Shown one piece after another: positions 8,018 through 15,528 of a DNA stretch of 64,000 nt. Below the pieces are notes generated by a model. That model saw only the letters and a program-made list of their open reading frames with translations, searched no databases and had not been told where the DNA came from. The stretch covers positions 1 through 64,000 of the forward strand of contig NZ_PYBW01000081.1 in assembly GCF_003205575.1 (NCBI RefSeq), read 5' to 3'. A program made the translations under genes and the position numbers. Position 1 is the first letter of the stretch. Each line of letters begins with the position of its first letter. This stretch comes from Streptomyces tateyamensis. Its GTDB lineage: Bacteria; Actinomycetota; Actinomycetes; Streptomycetales; Streptomycetaceae.

Positions 8018-9232
8018 TCAGCTCTCGGCCCACAGCAGGTATCCGCTCTGCGCGCCCCCGGCGACCACCCCGTCGGCCAGGTCCAGCGGCGCGGACTGCA
8101 GGAAGCTGCCCCCCGCCTTGTAGCCCGCGGCGGCCATCGCGGCCCGGATCTCCTCGGCCTCCACGGCGGACACCGTCCAGGCGACCAGCCGGCTCGGGCG
8201 CCTGGTCAGCACCGCGGCCACCACCTCCGCGCCGCCGCGCTCCACCACCACCGCGTCCGGTTCGGGCAGTTCGCCGAGCACCTCGGGGGCCCGCCCGGCG
8301 GCGGTCTCCAGCTCGACCCCGTACCGGCGGGCGTTGACCGCGATCCGGGCGCAGGTGGCCGCCGACTCCTCGACCGCCACCACCGCCGCGCCGAACCGGG
8401 CCGCCTCCACCGCGAGCGCGCCGGTGCCCGCGCCCACCGTCCACACCAGGTCGCCCGGGCCCGGGCCGAGGTGGGCCAGCACCACCGCGCGGGTCTGCGC
8501 GCTGAGCGTGGTCTGCCCCTCGTCGTCGTAGGCCTCGGGCTCCAGCGCCCAGCTGCGCTCGGCCGGCGGGTAGCCGACCGGGCGGCCGGCCAGCCAGCCG
8601 GCGGTGGCGTCCGCCGGCGGGTTCGGGGTGGAGCCGCCGAGCACCAGCACCACGTTGGGGTCGCGCCAGTCGTGGTCGGGGACCCGGTCCGAGGTGAGCA
8701 CGGTGACGTCCTCCTCCTCGGTGCCGAGCCCCTCGCAGACCACGAAGGTGCGGTGCACCCCGCGCAGCACCAGGGCCAGTTCGCTGGGCCCGGCGTCGGG
8801 ACTGGTGAGCACGGCGACCTTGGAGTGGGCCCGGCAGACGTTGGCCGCCCGGCGCAGCCGGCCGCCGTGGGTGCTGACCACCTGGGCGTCCTCCCAGGGC
8901 ATGCCGGCCCGGGCGAAGGCGGCGGCCACCGAGGAGACCGCCGGCAGCACCTCCAACTCCAGCCCGTACTCGGGGCGGCGCAGCGTGCGCACCACGCCGA
9001 AGAAGCCCGGGTCGCCCTCGGCGACCACCACCACCGCGCCGCGGTGCTCGACGATCCGCCGGGCCGCCGACTCCACGCTGCCGAGCGCGATCCGCTCGGC
9101 GCCGGCCGGGACGGGGAGCGCGCTCAACTGGTACGGCGCCCCCGCCACCAAGGTCGCCGCGCCGAGCGCGGCGGCGGCCGCCTCCGTCAGCGGCGTCCCG
9201 TCCCACCCGATGACCGTGATCCGGTCAGCCAT
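8018..9232 (-). CDS. cobL: Precorrin-6Y C5,15-methyltransferase (decarboxylating), CbiE-CbiT type
   Basis: The 404-residue product methylates precorrin-6Y at C5 and C15 and removes the C12 acetate carboxyl, a late corrin-ring step of B12 synthesis. The N-terminal half (1 to about 210) is a CbiE tetrapyrrole methylase (ITVIGWDGTPL, VVVVAEGDPGFFGV, EVLPAVSSV, VSTHGG). The C-terminal half is CbiT, a Rossmann methyltransferase (LVWTVGAGTGALAVEAARF, then PDAVVVERGG). Length matches CobL, so both halves are present. ATG 9232 follows an AGGGAGAG ribosome-binding site. It lies in the same direction as cobT and cobA, although 406 bases apart from cobT. Confidence 0.9.
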   Translation of the reverse strand: MADRITVIGWDGTPLTEAAAAALGAATLVAGAPYQLSALPVPAGAERIALGSVESAARRIVEHRGAVVVVAEGDPGFFGVVRTLRRPEYGLELEVLPAVSSVAAAFARAGMPWEDAQVVSTHGGRLRRAANVCRAHSKVAVLTSPDAGPSELALVLRGVHRTFVVCEGLGTEEEDVTVLTSDRVPDHDWRDPNVVLVLGGSTPNPPADATAGWLAGRPVGYPPAERSWALEPEAYDDEGQTTLSAQTRAVVLAHLGPGPGDLVWTVGAGTGALAVEAARFGAAVVAVEESAATCARIAVNARRYGVELETAAGRAPEVLGELPEPDAVVVERGGAEVVAAVLTRRPSRLVAWTVSAVEAEEIRAAMAAAGYKAGGSFLQSAPLDLADGVVAGGAQSGYLLWAES

Positions 9233-9402
9233 CGCCGCTGCTCTCCCTGTGTCGTGCAGCCGGGGCCCCCGCCCGCCGTCCCCCGCCGTCAATGTTCCAG
9301 CCAGCCCGAGGGTACCGGGTGGGCCCGCCCGGCCGCCGCTCCCGGCGATCTTGACCCGCCGTTCGTGTTGCGCCGTCAGGTGTCTCCCCGCCCACGCCGG
9401 GC

Positions 9403-10026
9403 TCAGTCGTGCAGTGCGTACCCGGAGCGGTACGGCACGGGGGCCGGTTCGAGGTCCTCGGGCAGCAGGCTCCACACGATGAGGTCGCTGCGGCTCTCCT
9501 CCCCCGCCGAGCCGACCTCGCCGGTGCGCACTATCCAGGCACTGCGCAGCACGCCCTCGCTGATGCAGCCGATCTTCTGCGCCACCTGCTGGGCAGCGGT
9601 GTTGCCGGCCGCGGTGCGCAGTTCCAGCCGGTGGAAGCCGCGGTCCTCGAAGAGCCACTGGGCCACCCCGAGCAGCGCCTCGACGGCGTAGCCCTCGCCG
9701 CGGGCCCAGGGGGCGGTGACGTAGGCGGCCTCGGTGCTGCGCAGCCGCCAGTCGGTGTGCCGCAGTTCGACGGTGCCGACCAGGCGCTGGGTCAGGTGCT
9801 CGGTGATGGCGAAGCTGATGCCGCGGCCCGCCAGCCGGCCGGCCGGGGCCTGCTGGCGCACCCACGCGCGGGCGTGCGCCACGGTGTAGGGCTGCGGCAC
9901 GTCGGTCCAGCTGAGGACCAGTTCGTCGGCCATCATCGCGACCAGCTCGGGCGCGTCGCCCTCCTCCAGAGGGCGCAGCAGCAGCCGTTCGGTGCTGATC
10001 GCGGTCTCGGGGAAGCTCGCTGGCAT
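9403..10026 (-). CDS. GNAT-family N-acetyltransferase (RimJ/RimL-like)
   Basis: The 207-residue protein has the GNAT acetyl-CoA fold of the RimJ/RimL subgroup: ISTERLLLRPLEEGDAPELVAMM at the start, AYVTAPWARGEGYAVEALLGVAQWLFEDRGFHRLELRT in the middle (acetyl-CoA pyrophosphate loop around ARGEGY) and AAGNTAAQQVAQKIGC with the typical N-x-x-A-x-x-x-x-x-K-x-G-F/C motif. It probably acetylates a protein N-terminus or an amine, but the substrate is not readable. ATG 10026 follows GAGGAGA. A terminator hairpin (10123-10155) stands upstream, so it is transcribed apart from metNIQ; 170 bases separate it from cobL. Confidence 0.82.
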   Translation of the reverse strand: MPASFPETAISTERLLLRPLEEGDAPELVAMMADELVLSWTDVPQPYTVAHARAWVRQQAPAGRLAGRGISFAITEHLTQRLVGTVELRHTDWRLRSTEAAYVTAPWARGEGYAVEALLGVAQWLFEDRGFHRLELRTAAGNTAAQQVAQKIGCISEGVLRSAWIVRTGEVGSAGEESRSDLIVWSLLPEDLEPAPVPYRSGYALHD

Positions 10027-10122
10027 ACCGTCTCTCCTCGCCGGGTCGTGGCCCAACGTTACGCCTCGTGCGCCGGAGCCGCTGTCGCAGGGCCGACGCA
10101 GCGTCAGTTCGCCCAAACGGCG

Positions 10123-10155
10123 CCCGGCCCCGCCGCGGAGTGCGGCGGGGCCGGG
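10123..10155 (-). terminator. Terminator of the metNIQ operon
   Basis: Perfect 14-base arms CCCGGCCCCGCCGC (10123-10136) and GCGGCGGGGCCGGG (10142-10155) enclose a 5-base loop. It lies 51 bases past the metQ stop and upstream of the acetyltransferase gene, and has no T-tract. Confidence 0.75.
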
Positions 10156-10206
10156 GGCCTGCGAGGTCCGGGTCGGCGGCCGTCGGACGGCCGCCCGGAC
10201 AACCGG

Positions 10207-11040
10207 TCAGAAGGCCGGGATGACCGAACCCTGGAAGGTGTCGTTGATGTACTTCTTCACCTCGTCGGAGTGCAGCAGCTGGGCCAGCTTCTGCACCCGG
10301 GGGTCGTTCTCCTTGCCCTTCTTGACCGCGAGCACGTTGGCGTACGGGTTGCCGTCCGCCTTCTCCAGCAGGATCGCGTCGCTGGCGGGCTTGAGGCCGG
10401 CGCCCAGCGCGTTGTTGCCGTTGATCACCGCGGCGTCCACGTCGGAGAGCGCGCGCGGCAGCTGGGCGGCGTCCAGCTCCTTGAACTTGAGGTTCTTCGG
10501 GTTGCCGGTGACGTCGCGCACGGTGGCGCCGGTGCCGACCCCGTCCTTGAGGGTGATCACCTGGTTGTCGGCCAGCAGCTTGAGCGCGCGGCCCTCGTTG
10601 GTGGCGTCGTTGGGCACCGCGACCGAGGCGCCGGAGGCCAGGTCGGCGACCTGCTTGACCTTCTTCGAGTAGACGCCCAGCGGCTCCAGGTGGACGTTCT
10701 CCACCGGGACGACGCTGGTGCCGTGGGTCTTGTTGAAGTCGGTCAGGTAGGGCAGGTGCTGGAAGTAGTTGGCGTCGGCGGAGCCGTCCTGCACGGCGGG
10801 GTTCTGCAGGGTGTAGTCCGTGACCTCCTTGACCGTCAGCTTCAGGCCCGCCTTGGCCGCCAGGTTGTCCTTGATGTAGTTCAGGATCTGGGCGTGCGGG
10901 GTGGGGCTGGCGACCACGACCAGCGGCTTGTCGGCGCTGCTGGTGGAGGAGGAGCTCGAGGAGCTCGAGGAGCAGGCCGCCAGGGCGGTCAGGCCGGCTG
11001 CGGCGAGGACTGCGACGGTGGACTTCAGGACGGTACGCAC
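10207..11040 (-). CDS. metQ: Methionine ABC transporter substrate-binding lipoprotein
   Basis: The 277-residue NlpA-family lipoprotein binds methionine outside the membrane and delivers it to MetI. The N-terminus is a lipoprotein signal with a lipobox LAAC ending at Cys23, followed by a Ser-rich linker. Family motifs include LVVVASPTPHAQILNYIKDNLAAKAGL, DYTLQNPAVQDGSADANYFQHLPYL and ALLGV-type segments. The C-terminus ends YINDTFQGSVIPAF, typical of MetQ. It is the last gene of metN-metI-metQ, 82 bases after metI, and is followed by a strong terminator. D- and L-methionine are both possible ligands. Confidence 0.93.
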   Translation of the reverse strand: MRTVLKSTVAVLAAAGLTALAACSSSSSSSSSTSSADKPLVVVASPTPHAQILNYIKDNLAAKAGLKLTVKEVTDYTLQNPAVQDGSADANYFQHLPYLTDFNKTHGTSVVPVENVHLEPLGVYSKKVKQVADLASGASVAVPNDATNEGRALKLLADNQVITLKDGVGTGATVRDVTGNPKNLKFKELDAAQLPRALSDVDAAVINGNNALGAGLKPASDAILLEKADGNPYANVLAVKKGKENDPRVQKLAQLLHSDEVKKYINDTFQGSVIPAF

Positions 11041-11122
11041 GAAAAGTGCCTTTCTCCGTTGTGGTGAGGGGCCGCGCGCCCGGGTGCGGGCGGCGGAGGT
11101 CTGTGGGGCCCGTGGCGGGCCG

Positions 11123-11779
11123 TCAGGAGTGGTCGAGCCGCTTGCTCAGGAAGTCGCCGACCAGCTGGAGCAGGGTGACCAGCAGCACCAGCTCGATCAC
11201 GATCACGACCATGAAGCCGGTCTCGAAGCGCATGTAGCCGTAGGTGATGGCGAGGTTTCCCAGGCCGCCGCCGCCGACCGTGCCGGCCGTCGCGGAGTAG
11301 CCGATCAGCGCGATCACCGTGGTGGTCAGTGCCGAGAGCAGGGCGGGCAGCGACTCGGGCAGCAGCACCTTGCGGACCACGGCCCAGGTGGAGCCGCCCA
11401 TCGCGTGCACCGCCTCGACCAGGCCGCCGTCCACCCCGCGCACCGCGGTCTCCACCAGGCGCGCGTAGAACGGGATCGCCCCGATCGCCAGCGGCACGGT
11501 GGCGGCCTGCCAGCCGATCGAGGTGCCGACCACCCAGCGGGTGAACGGGATCAGCGCGACCAGCAGGATCACGAACGGCAGCGAGCGCCCCACGTTCACG
11601 ATCGCGCCCACCACCTTGTTGACGGGTCGGTTCTGCAGCAGCCCGCCCTTGTCGGTGAGCACCAGCAGCACCCCGAGCGGCAGCCCGACCAGCAGCGTGA
11701 CCAGGGTGGCGATGCCGACCATCTGCAACGTCTCGACGGTGGCGTCCTGCAGCAGCGGCTGCATCTCGTCCCAGGTCAT
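11123..11779 (-). CDS. metI: Methionine ABC transporter permease
   Basis: The 218-residue integral membrane protein has about five membrane helices and the EAA-type loop that contacts the ATPase (MGGSTWAVVRKVLLPESLPALLSALT). It matches MetI/YaeE permeases in length and in the ending FLSKRLDHS. It forms the channel for methionine import with MetN and MetQ. Its ATG overlaps the metN stop (ATGA), so the two are translationally coupled. Confidence 0.93.
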   Translation of the reverse strand: MTWDEMQPLLQDATVETLQMVGIATLVTLLVGLPLGVLLVLTDKGGLLQNRPVNKVVGAIVNVGRSLPFVILLVALIPFTRWVVGTSIGWQAATVPLAIGAIPFYARLVETAVRGVDGGLVEAVHAMGGSTWAVVRKVLLPESLPALLSALTTTVIALIGYSATAGTVGGGGLGNLAITYGYMRFETGFMVVIVIELVLLVTLLQLVGDFLSKRLDHS

Positions 11780-12798
11780 GCGAGCGTTCCGTTCTCGGTC
11801 AGGACGTCCACCTGCAGGCCCTGCTCGCGCAGGTAGCCGATCGGGACCACGTTGTCCTGGTGGCTGCCGGGCAGTTCGACCCGCATCCGGCCGACCTGGC
11901 GGCCGCCGATCGTCTCCACCGCGGCGCCCAGGATGTTGAGGTCGATCTGGTAGGTGCGGGCCAGCTGGGAGATGAACGGCCGGCCCGAGCTGTCGCCCTG
12001 GAAGGTGACCTCCACCACCGTGCTGCCGCCGTGGCCGGCACCGAACTCGCTGAGCGGGAAGAGCTCGCGGGCCAGCGCCGAGCCGTCGGTGGCGATCAGC
12101 TCGGTGAGCGGGCCGGCCTCCACGATCCGGCCCTCGCGCATCAGCGCGGCCGAGTCGCAGACCGACTTGATGACGTCCATCTCATGGGTGATCAGCAGCA
12201 CGGTCAGGCCCAGCTCCTGGTTGAGCCGGCGCAGCAGCTGGAGGATCGAGCGGGTGGTCTGCGGGTCGAGGGCCGAGGTGGCCTCGTCGGAGAGCAGCAC
12301 CCTGGGGTCGCCGGCCAGCGCCCGGGCGATGCCGACCCGCTGCTTCTGGCCGCCGGAGAGCTGCTTCGGGTAGCTCTGCGCCTTGTCCGCCAGGCCCACC
12401 AGCTCCAGCAGTTCGCCGGCCCGGCGGCGGCGCGCGGTGCGGTCCAGGCCGCGGATCTCCAGCGGCAGCTCGACGTTCTGCTGCACGGTGCGCGAGGCGA
12501 GCAGGTTGAAGTGCTGGAAGACCATGCCGATCCGCTGCCGGGCCGCCCGCAGCTCGCGCCCGGCCCGCTGCTCGGTGCCGGGCAGTGCGGTGAGCTCGAC
12601 CCCGTCCACCGTGACGGTGCCGGAGCTGGGCCGCTCCAGCATGTTGACGCAGCGGATCAGGGTGCTCTTGCCGGCGCCGCTGGTGCCGACGACGCCGTAC
12701 ACCTCGCCCTCGCGGACGTGCAGGTCGACGCCGCGCAGGGCGGTGGTCCGGCCGCCGCGCGAGGTGTAGACCTTGGTGAGGTCCTTGGTGGTGATCAC
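11776..12798 (-). CDS. metN: Methionine ABC transporter ATPase
   Basis: The product is about 340 residues. It has Walker A (GTSGAGKSTLIR), Q-loop, signature (LSGGQKQRVGIARAL), Walker B (VLLSDEATSALD) and the H-loop (LLITHEM). Residues about 260-335 form the NIL domain (TVVEVTFQGDSSGRPFISQL), the methionine-sensing C-terminus that inhibits transport when cytoplasmic methionine is high. I chose GTG 12798 because GGAAAG stands 6 bases upstream; an in-frame ATG at 12816 adds 6 residues but has no Shine-Dalgarno. The gene heads the metNIQ operon and lies about 210 bases downstream of a possible leader peptide. Confidence 0.93.
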   Translation of the reverse strand: MITTKDLTKVYTSRGGRTTALRGVDLHVREGEVYGVVGTSGAGKSTLIRCVNMLERPSSGTVTVDGVELTALPGTEQRAGRELRAARQRIGMVFQHFNLLASRTVQQNVELPLEIRGLDRTARRRRAGELLELVGLADKAQSYPKQLSGGQKQRVGIARALAGDPRVLLSDEATSALDPQTTRSILQLLRRLNQELGLTVLLITHEMDVIKSVCDSAALMREGRIVEAGPLTELIATDGSALARELFPLSEFGAGHGGSTVVEVTFQGDSSGRPFISQLARTYQIDLNILGAAVETIGGRQVGRMRVELPGSHQDNVVPIGYLREQGLQVDVLTENGTLA

Positions 12799-13008
12799 AG
12801 CTGCTTTCCGTTGCATGAGGGGATATTGCGGGGCAACCAGCACAAATCGGCCGGCTCGGGCACGCCGGAAGCGGTGCCTGACGGCGATTCGGGACAGGAT
12901 GACGGCCGGTTCGATCATGGCCGGTGGGCAGCACGGGCGCCGGTCGACCGAGCCGGGCGGCTCAGTACGGGCGCGGTGCGCGGGGGGCGACGGGGACGGT
13001 GCTCCCGG

Positions 13009-13092
13009 TCAGCGGCGACACATTCGACAACACATGCCGGACACACCTGCCGGCATGGTGCCGGTGGCGGTGGCTCTCGTCGTCGCAGTCAT
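13009..13092 (-). CDS. Possible Met/Cys leader peptide of metNIQ
   Basis: This short frame of 27 codons runs from ATG 13092 to TGA 13009, in the long leader region of metNIQ. Its last eight residues are MCCRMCRR, and it holds four Met and three Cys in all. The Cys codons are TGT, a rare choice in this GC-rich genome. A Met/Cys-rich peptide before a methionine importer could sense charged tRNA by ribosome stalling, as in attenuation. Against this, no good ribosome-binding site precedes it (a leaderless start is possible) and third-position GC is only moderate. A hairpin GAGCCG-CC-CGGCTC lies between it and metN. This is inference, not a firm gene. Confidence 0.3.
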   Translation of the reverse strand: MTATTRATATGTMPAGVSGMCCRMCRR

Positions 13093-13144
13093 GAGAACCA
13101 GTAAAACAGATGATCCGCGCGCATCCCAGTTTTCAGGACTTGAC

Positions 13145-13159
13145 GTCCGCATTGCGGAC
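13145..13159. promoter_or_regulatory. Palindromic operator candidate upstream of metNIQ
   Basis: GTCCGCA-T-TGCGGAC is a perfect inverted repeat with 7-base arms and a one-base centre. It lies 53 bases upstream of the possible leader start and 25 bases past a strong terminator, exactly where the metNIQ promoter should be. A dimeric regulator is likely, but I cannot name it. Confidence 0.5.
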
Positions 13160-13183
13160 ACGAGCCAGTCCTGCCAAGGAAAA

Positions 13184-13221
13184 CGCCGAGGGCCCCGTCC
13201 GTTCGGACGGGGCCCTCGGCG
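13184..13221 (-). terminator. Strong terminator after the GNAT gene
   Basis: Perfect 18-base arms (13184-13201 and 13204-13221) meet at a TT loop; the stem starts CGCCGAGGGCCCC. It begins 8 bases past the stop of the acetyltransferase gene and isolates the metNIQ promoter region. Being symmetric, it could act in both directions. Confidence 0.85.
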
Positions 13222-13229
13222 CAAGTGGT

Positions 13230-13730
13230 TCAGACCGCGGTGGCCAGCGGCAGCGGGAGCGACTTCTCCAGCGTGACGAAGCTCAGCCGACCGCCGCCCG
13301 GGGTCACCTCGACCTGGCGGTAGCCCTGGCGGGCGTACAGCCGCAGGTTGCCGAGGCTGCGGTGGCCGGTGAACAACTGGAAGACGGTGACCCCGTGCTC
13401 GGCGGCCAGGCGGTCCTCGACCGCGCGCAGCAGCCGGCCGCCCAGGCCGTGCCCCTGCATCCGCGGGTGGACCACCAGGCGGCTTATCCGGCCGGTGCCG
13501 TCGGCGTCGACCCAGCCGCGCACGGTGCCGACCACCTCGTCGCCCAGCCGGGCCACCAGCACCTGACGGTCGGCCAACTCCTCGCGCAGGCTCTCCAGGG
13601 TCTGGGTGAGCGGTTCGATCGACCAGTCGCCGTAGAGCTCGGCCTCGCTCTGGTAGCCGAGGTACTGCAGTTTGAGGATCTGCTCGGTGTCCTGCTCGGT
13701 CGCATCCGAAATGATCACGCTCATGCCCAT
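13230..13730 (-). CDS. GNAT-family N-acetyltransferase
   Basis: The 166-residue protein is a compact GNAT enzyme: SDATEQDTEQILKLQYLGYQSEAELYGD at the N-terminus, VVGTVRGWVDADGTGRISRLVVHPRMQGHGLGGRLL carrying the acetyl-CoA-binding R/Q-x-x-G-x-G/A motif (RMQGHGLGG), and NLRLYARQGYRQVEVTPGGGRLSFVTLEK at the end. The substrate is unknown. ATG 13730 is preceded by GGGAGG at a good distance; ATG 13724 is an alternative. The gene stands alone between argH and metNIQ and ends at a very strong hairpin. Confidence 0.82.
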   Translation of the reverse strand: MGMSVIISDATEQDTEQILKLQYLGYQSEAELYGDWSIEPLTQTLESLREELADRQVLVARLGDEVVGTVRGWVDADGTGRISRLVVHPRMQGHGLGGRLLRAVEDRLAAEHGVTVFQLFTGHRSLGNLRLYARQGYRQVEVTPGGGRLSFVTLEKSLPLPLATAV

Positions 13731-13984
13731 GTGCAGGGGCCTCCCATCGTCGATGCCCGGCGCGCGCAGTGGAGGGCCTGTTACCCAGTTGGTCTGCCGC
13801 GCCGGGTGGCCTGCCGGAGGTCGTCCCGGCCAGGAGGTGACCCGGCCCGGGAGTAGCGCTCGACCGTATCAGCAACCATCGTGCGGATACGTTCGCCAGC
13901 GCTCTACCCAGCCTTCAGCTGTTCTCAACCTTCCCGCAGCCGCACGTGGCCGAAGTCACTCGGATGCCCCGCCATCCGGGGGAG

Positions 13985-15406
13985 TCAGGCCACCCACTCC
14001 CGCTGCACCGCGAGATCGGCCTTGACCTCCGCCAGCTGCCGGGCGACCGCACTGGGCGCGGTGCCGCCGCGGCCGTCCCGGGCGCCGATCGCGCCGTGCA
14101 CGCTGAGCACCTCGCGCACCTCGGGCGTCAGGTGCGGGGAGATCTCGGCGAACTGCTGGTCGGTCAGGTCCCACAGCTCGATGCCCAGGCCCTCGCAGAC
14201 CTTGACGCAGGCGCCGGCCACCTCGTGCGCGACCCGGAACGGCACGCCGCGCTTGACCAGCCACTCGGCGATGTCGGTGGCCAGCGAGAAGCCGGCCGGG
14301 GCCAGCTCCTCCAGCCGCTCCCGGTGCACCGTCAGGGTGGCCATCATCCCGGTGAAGGCGGGCAGCAGCACCTCCAGCGTGTCGCAGGAGTCGAAGACCG
14401 GCTCCTTGTCCTCCTGCAGGTCCCGGTTGTAGGCCAGCGGCAGCGCCTTGAGGGTGGCCAGCAGGCCGGTCAGGTTGCCGATCAGGCGGCCGGACTTGCC
14501 CCGGGCCAGCTCGGCGATGTCCGGGTTCTTCTTCTGCGGCATGATCGAGGACCCGGTGGAGAAGGCGTCGTGCAGCGTGATGAAGCCGAACTCCTTGGTG
14601 TTCCAGATGATCACCTCCTCCGCGATCCGGGAGAGGTTGATGCCGATCATCGCGGTGACGAAGGCGAACTCGGCGACGAAGTCGCGCGAGGCGGTGCCGT
14701 CGATCGAGTTGCCCACCGAGCCGCCCTCGAAGCCCAGGTCGGCGGCGACCGCCTGCGGGTCCAGGCCCAGCGAGGAGCCGGCCAGCGCGCCGGAGCCGTA
14801 GGGGCTGACCGCGGTACGGGTGTCCCACTGCCGCAGCCGCTCGGCGTCCCGGCCCAGCGCCTGCACGTGGGCCAGCACGTGGTGGGAGAAGAGGACCGGC
14901 TGGGCGTGCTGCAGGTGGGTGCGGCCGGGCATCGCGGTGTCCGGGTGCGCCTCGGCCAGGCCGACCAGGGCCTCCTGCAGGTCGAGCAGCAGGGCGCCGA
15001 TGGTCTTCGCGTGGTCGCGCAGGTACATCCGGAACAGGGTGGCGATCTGGTCGTTGCGGGACCGGCCGGCCCGCAGCTTGCCGCCGAGATCGGCGCCGAG
15101 GCGCTCCAGCAGGCCGCGCTCCAGCGCGGTGTGCACGTCCTCGTCGGCCACCGTGCCGGTGAAGGTGCCGGCCTGCACGTCGGCCAGCAGCTGGTCCAGG
15201 CCGGCCAGCATGCCGGCCAGCTCCTGCTCGCTCAGCAGCCCGGCCTTGGCCAGCACCCGGGCGTGCGCCTTGGAGCCGGCGATGTCGTACGGGGCGAGCC
15301 GCCAGTCGAAGTGGACCGAGGCGGAGAGCTTGGCCAGTGCCTCGGAGGGGCCGTCGGCGAACCGGGCGCCCCACAGGCGCACGTCGGCGGGCTGATCGAG
15401 AGTCAT
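13985..15406 (-). CDS. argH: Argininosuccinate lyase
   Basis: The 473-residue enzyme splits argininosuccinate into arginine and fumarate, the last step of arginine synthesis. It carries the fumarase/aspartase superfamily signature GSSIMPQKKNPD, the early GRSRNDQIAT segment and the PGRTHLQHAQPVLFSHH motif of the family. Length is as expected (about 460-475). The ATG at 15406 follows an upstream purine-rich site (CGAGGAG). ARG-box-like sequences stand 36-70 bases upstream, so ArgR repression is likely. It is separated from argR by the P450-ferredoxin pair; argG is not in this window. Confidence 0.96.
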   Translation of the reverse strand: MTLDQPADVRLWGARFADGPSEALAKLSASVHFDWRLAPYDIAGSKAHARVLAKAGLLSEQELAGMLAGLDQLLADVQAGTFTGTVADEDVHTALERGLLERLGADLGGKLRAGRSRNDQIATLFRMYLRDHAKTIGALLLDLQEALVGLAEAHPDTAMPGRTHLQHAQPVLFSHHVLAHVQALGRDAERLRQWDTRTAVSPYGSGALAGSSLGLDPQAVAADLGFEGGSVGNSIDGTASRDFVAEFAFVTAMIGINLSRIAEEVIIWNTKEFGFITLHDAFSTGSSIMPQKKNPDIAELARGKSGRLIGNLTGLLATLKALPLAYNRDLQEDKEPVFDSCDTLEVLLPAFTGMMATLTVHRERLEELAPAGFSLATDIAEWLVKRGVPFRVAHEVAGACVKVCEGLGIELWDLTDQQFAEISPHLTPEVREVLSVHGAIGARDGRGGTAPSAVARQLAEVKADLAVQREWVA

Positions 15407-15441
15407 CGCGGGGGCTCCTCGGGTACGACACGGTCACTGGT

Positions 15442-15476
15442 GGCATAAGTATGCATGACACCGTATGAAGCATCAA
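15442..15476. promoter_or_regulatory. ARG-box-like sites upstream of argH
   Basis: Two A/T-rich elements, GGCATAAGTATGCATGACAC (from 15442) and GTATGAAGCATCAA (from 15463), resemble the imperfect palindromes (ATGCAT-type half sites) bound by ArgR in streptomycetes. They are among the most A/T-rich bases in the area and lie just upstream of argH. Confidence 0.6.
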
Positions 15477-15480
15477 AGCC

Positions 15481-15515
15481 GGGGGCGGCAGCCACCCGAG
15501 CGGGCCGCCGCCCCC
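15481..15515 (-). terminator. Terminator candidate after the P450 gene
   Basis: Arms GGGGGCGGC (15481-15489) and GCCGCCCCC (15507-15515) form a 9-bp stem with a 17-base loop, 14 bases past the P450 stop on the minus strand. Confidence 0.5.
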
Positions 15516-15528
15516 GCCGAGACGGGTG

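Noticed and set aside
12799..13229. SAM riboswitch upstream of metNIQ
   Set aside because: The leader is long enough, but I find none of the conserved core segments of S-box, SAM-II or SAM-IV elements.
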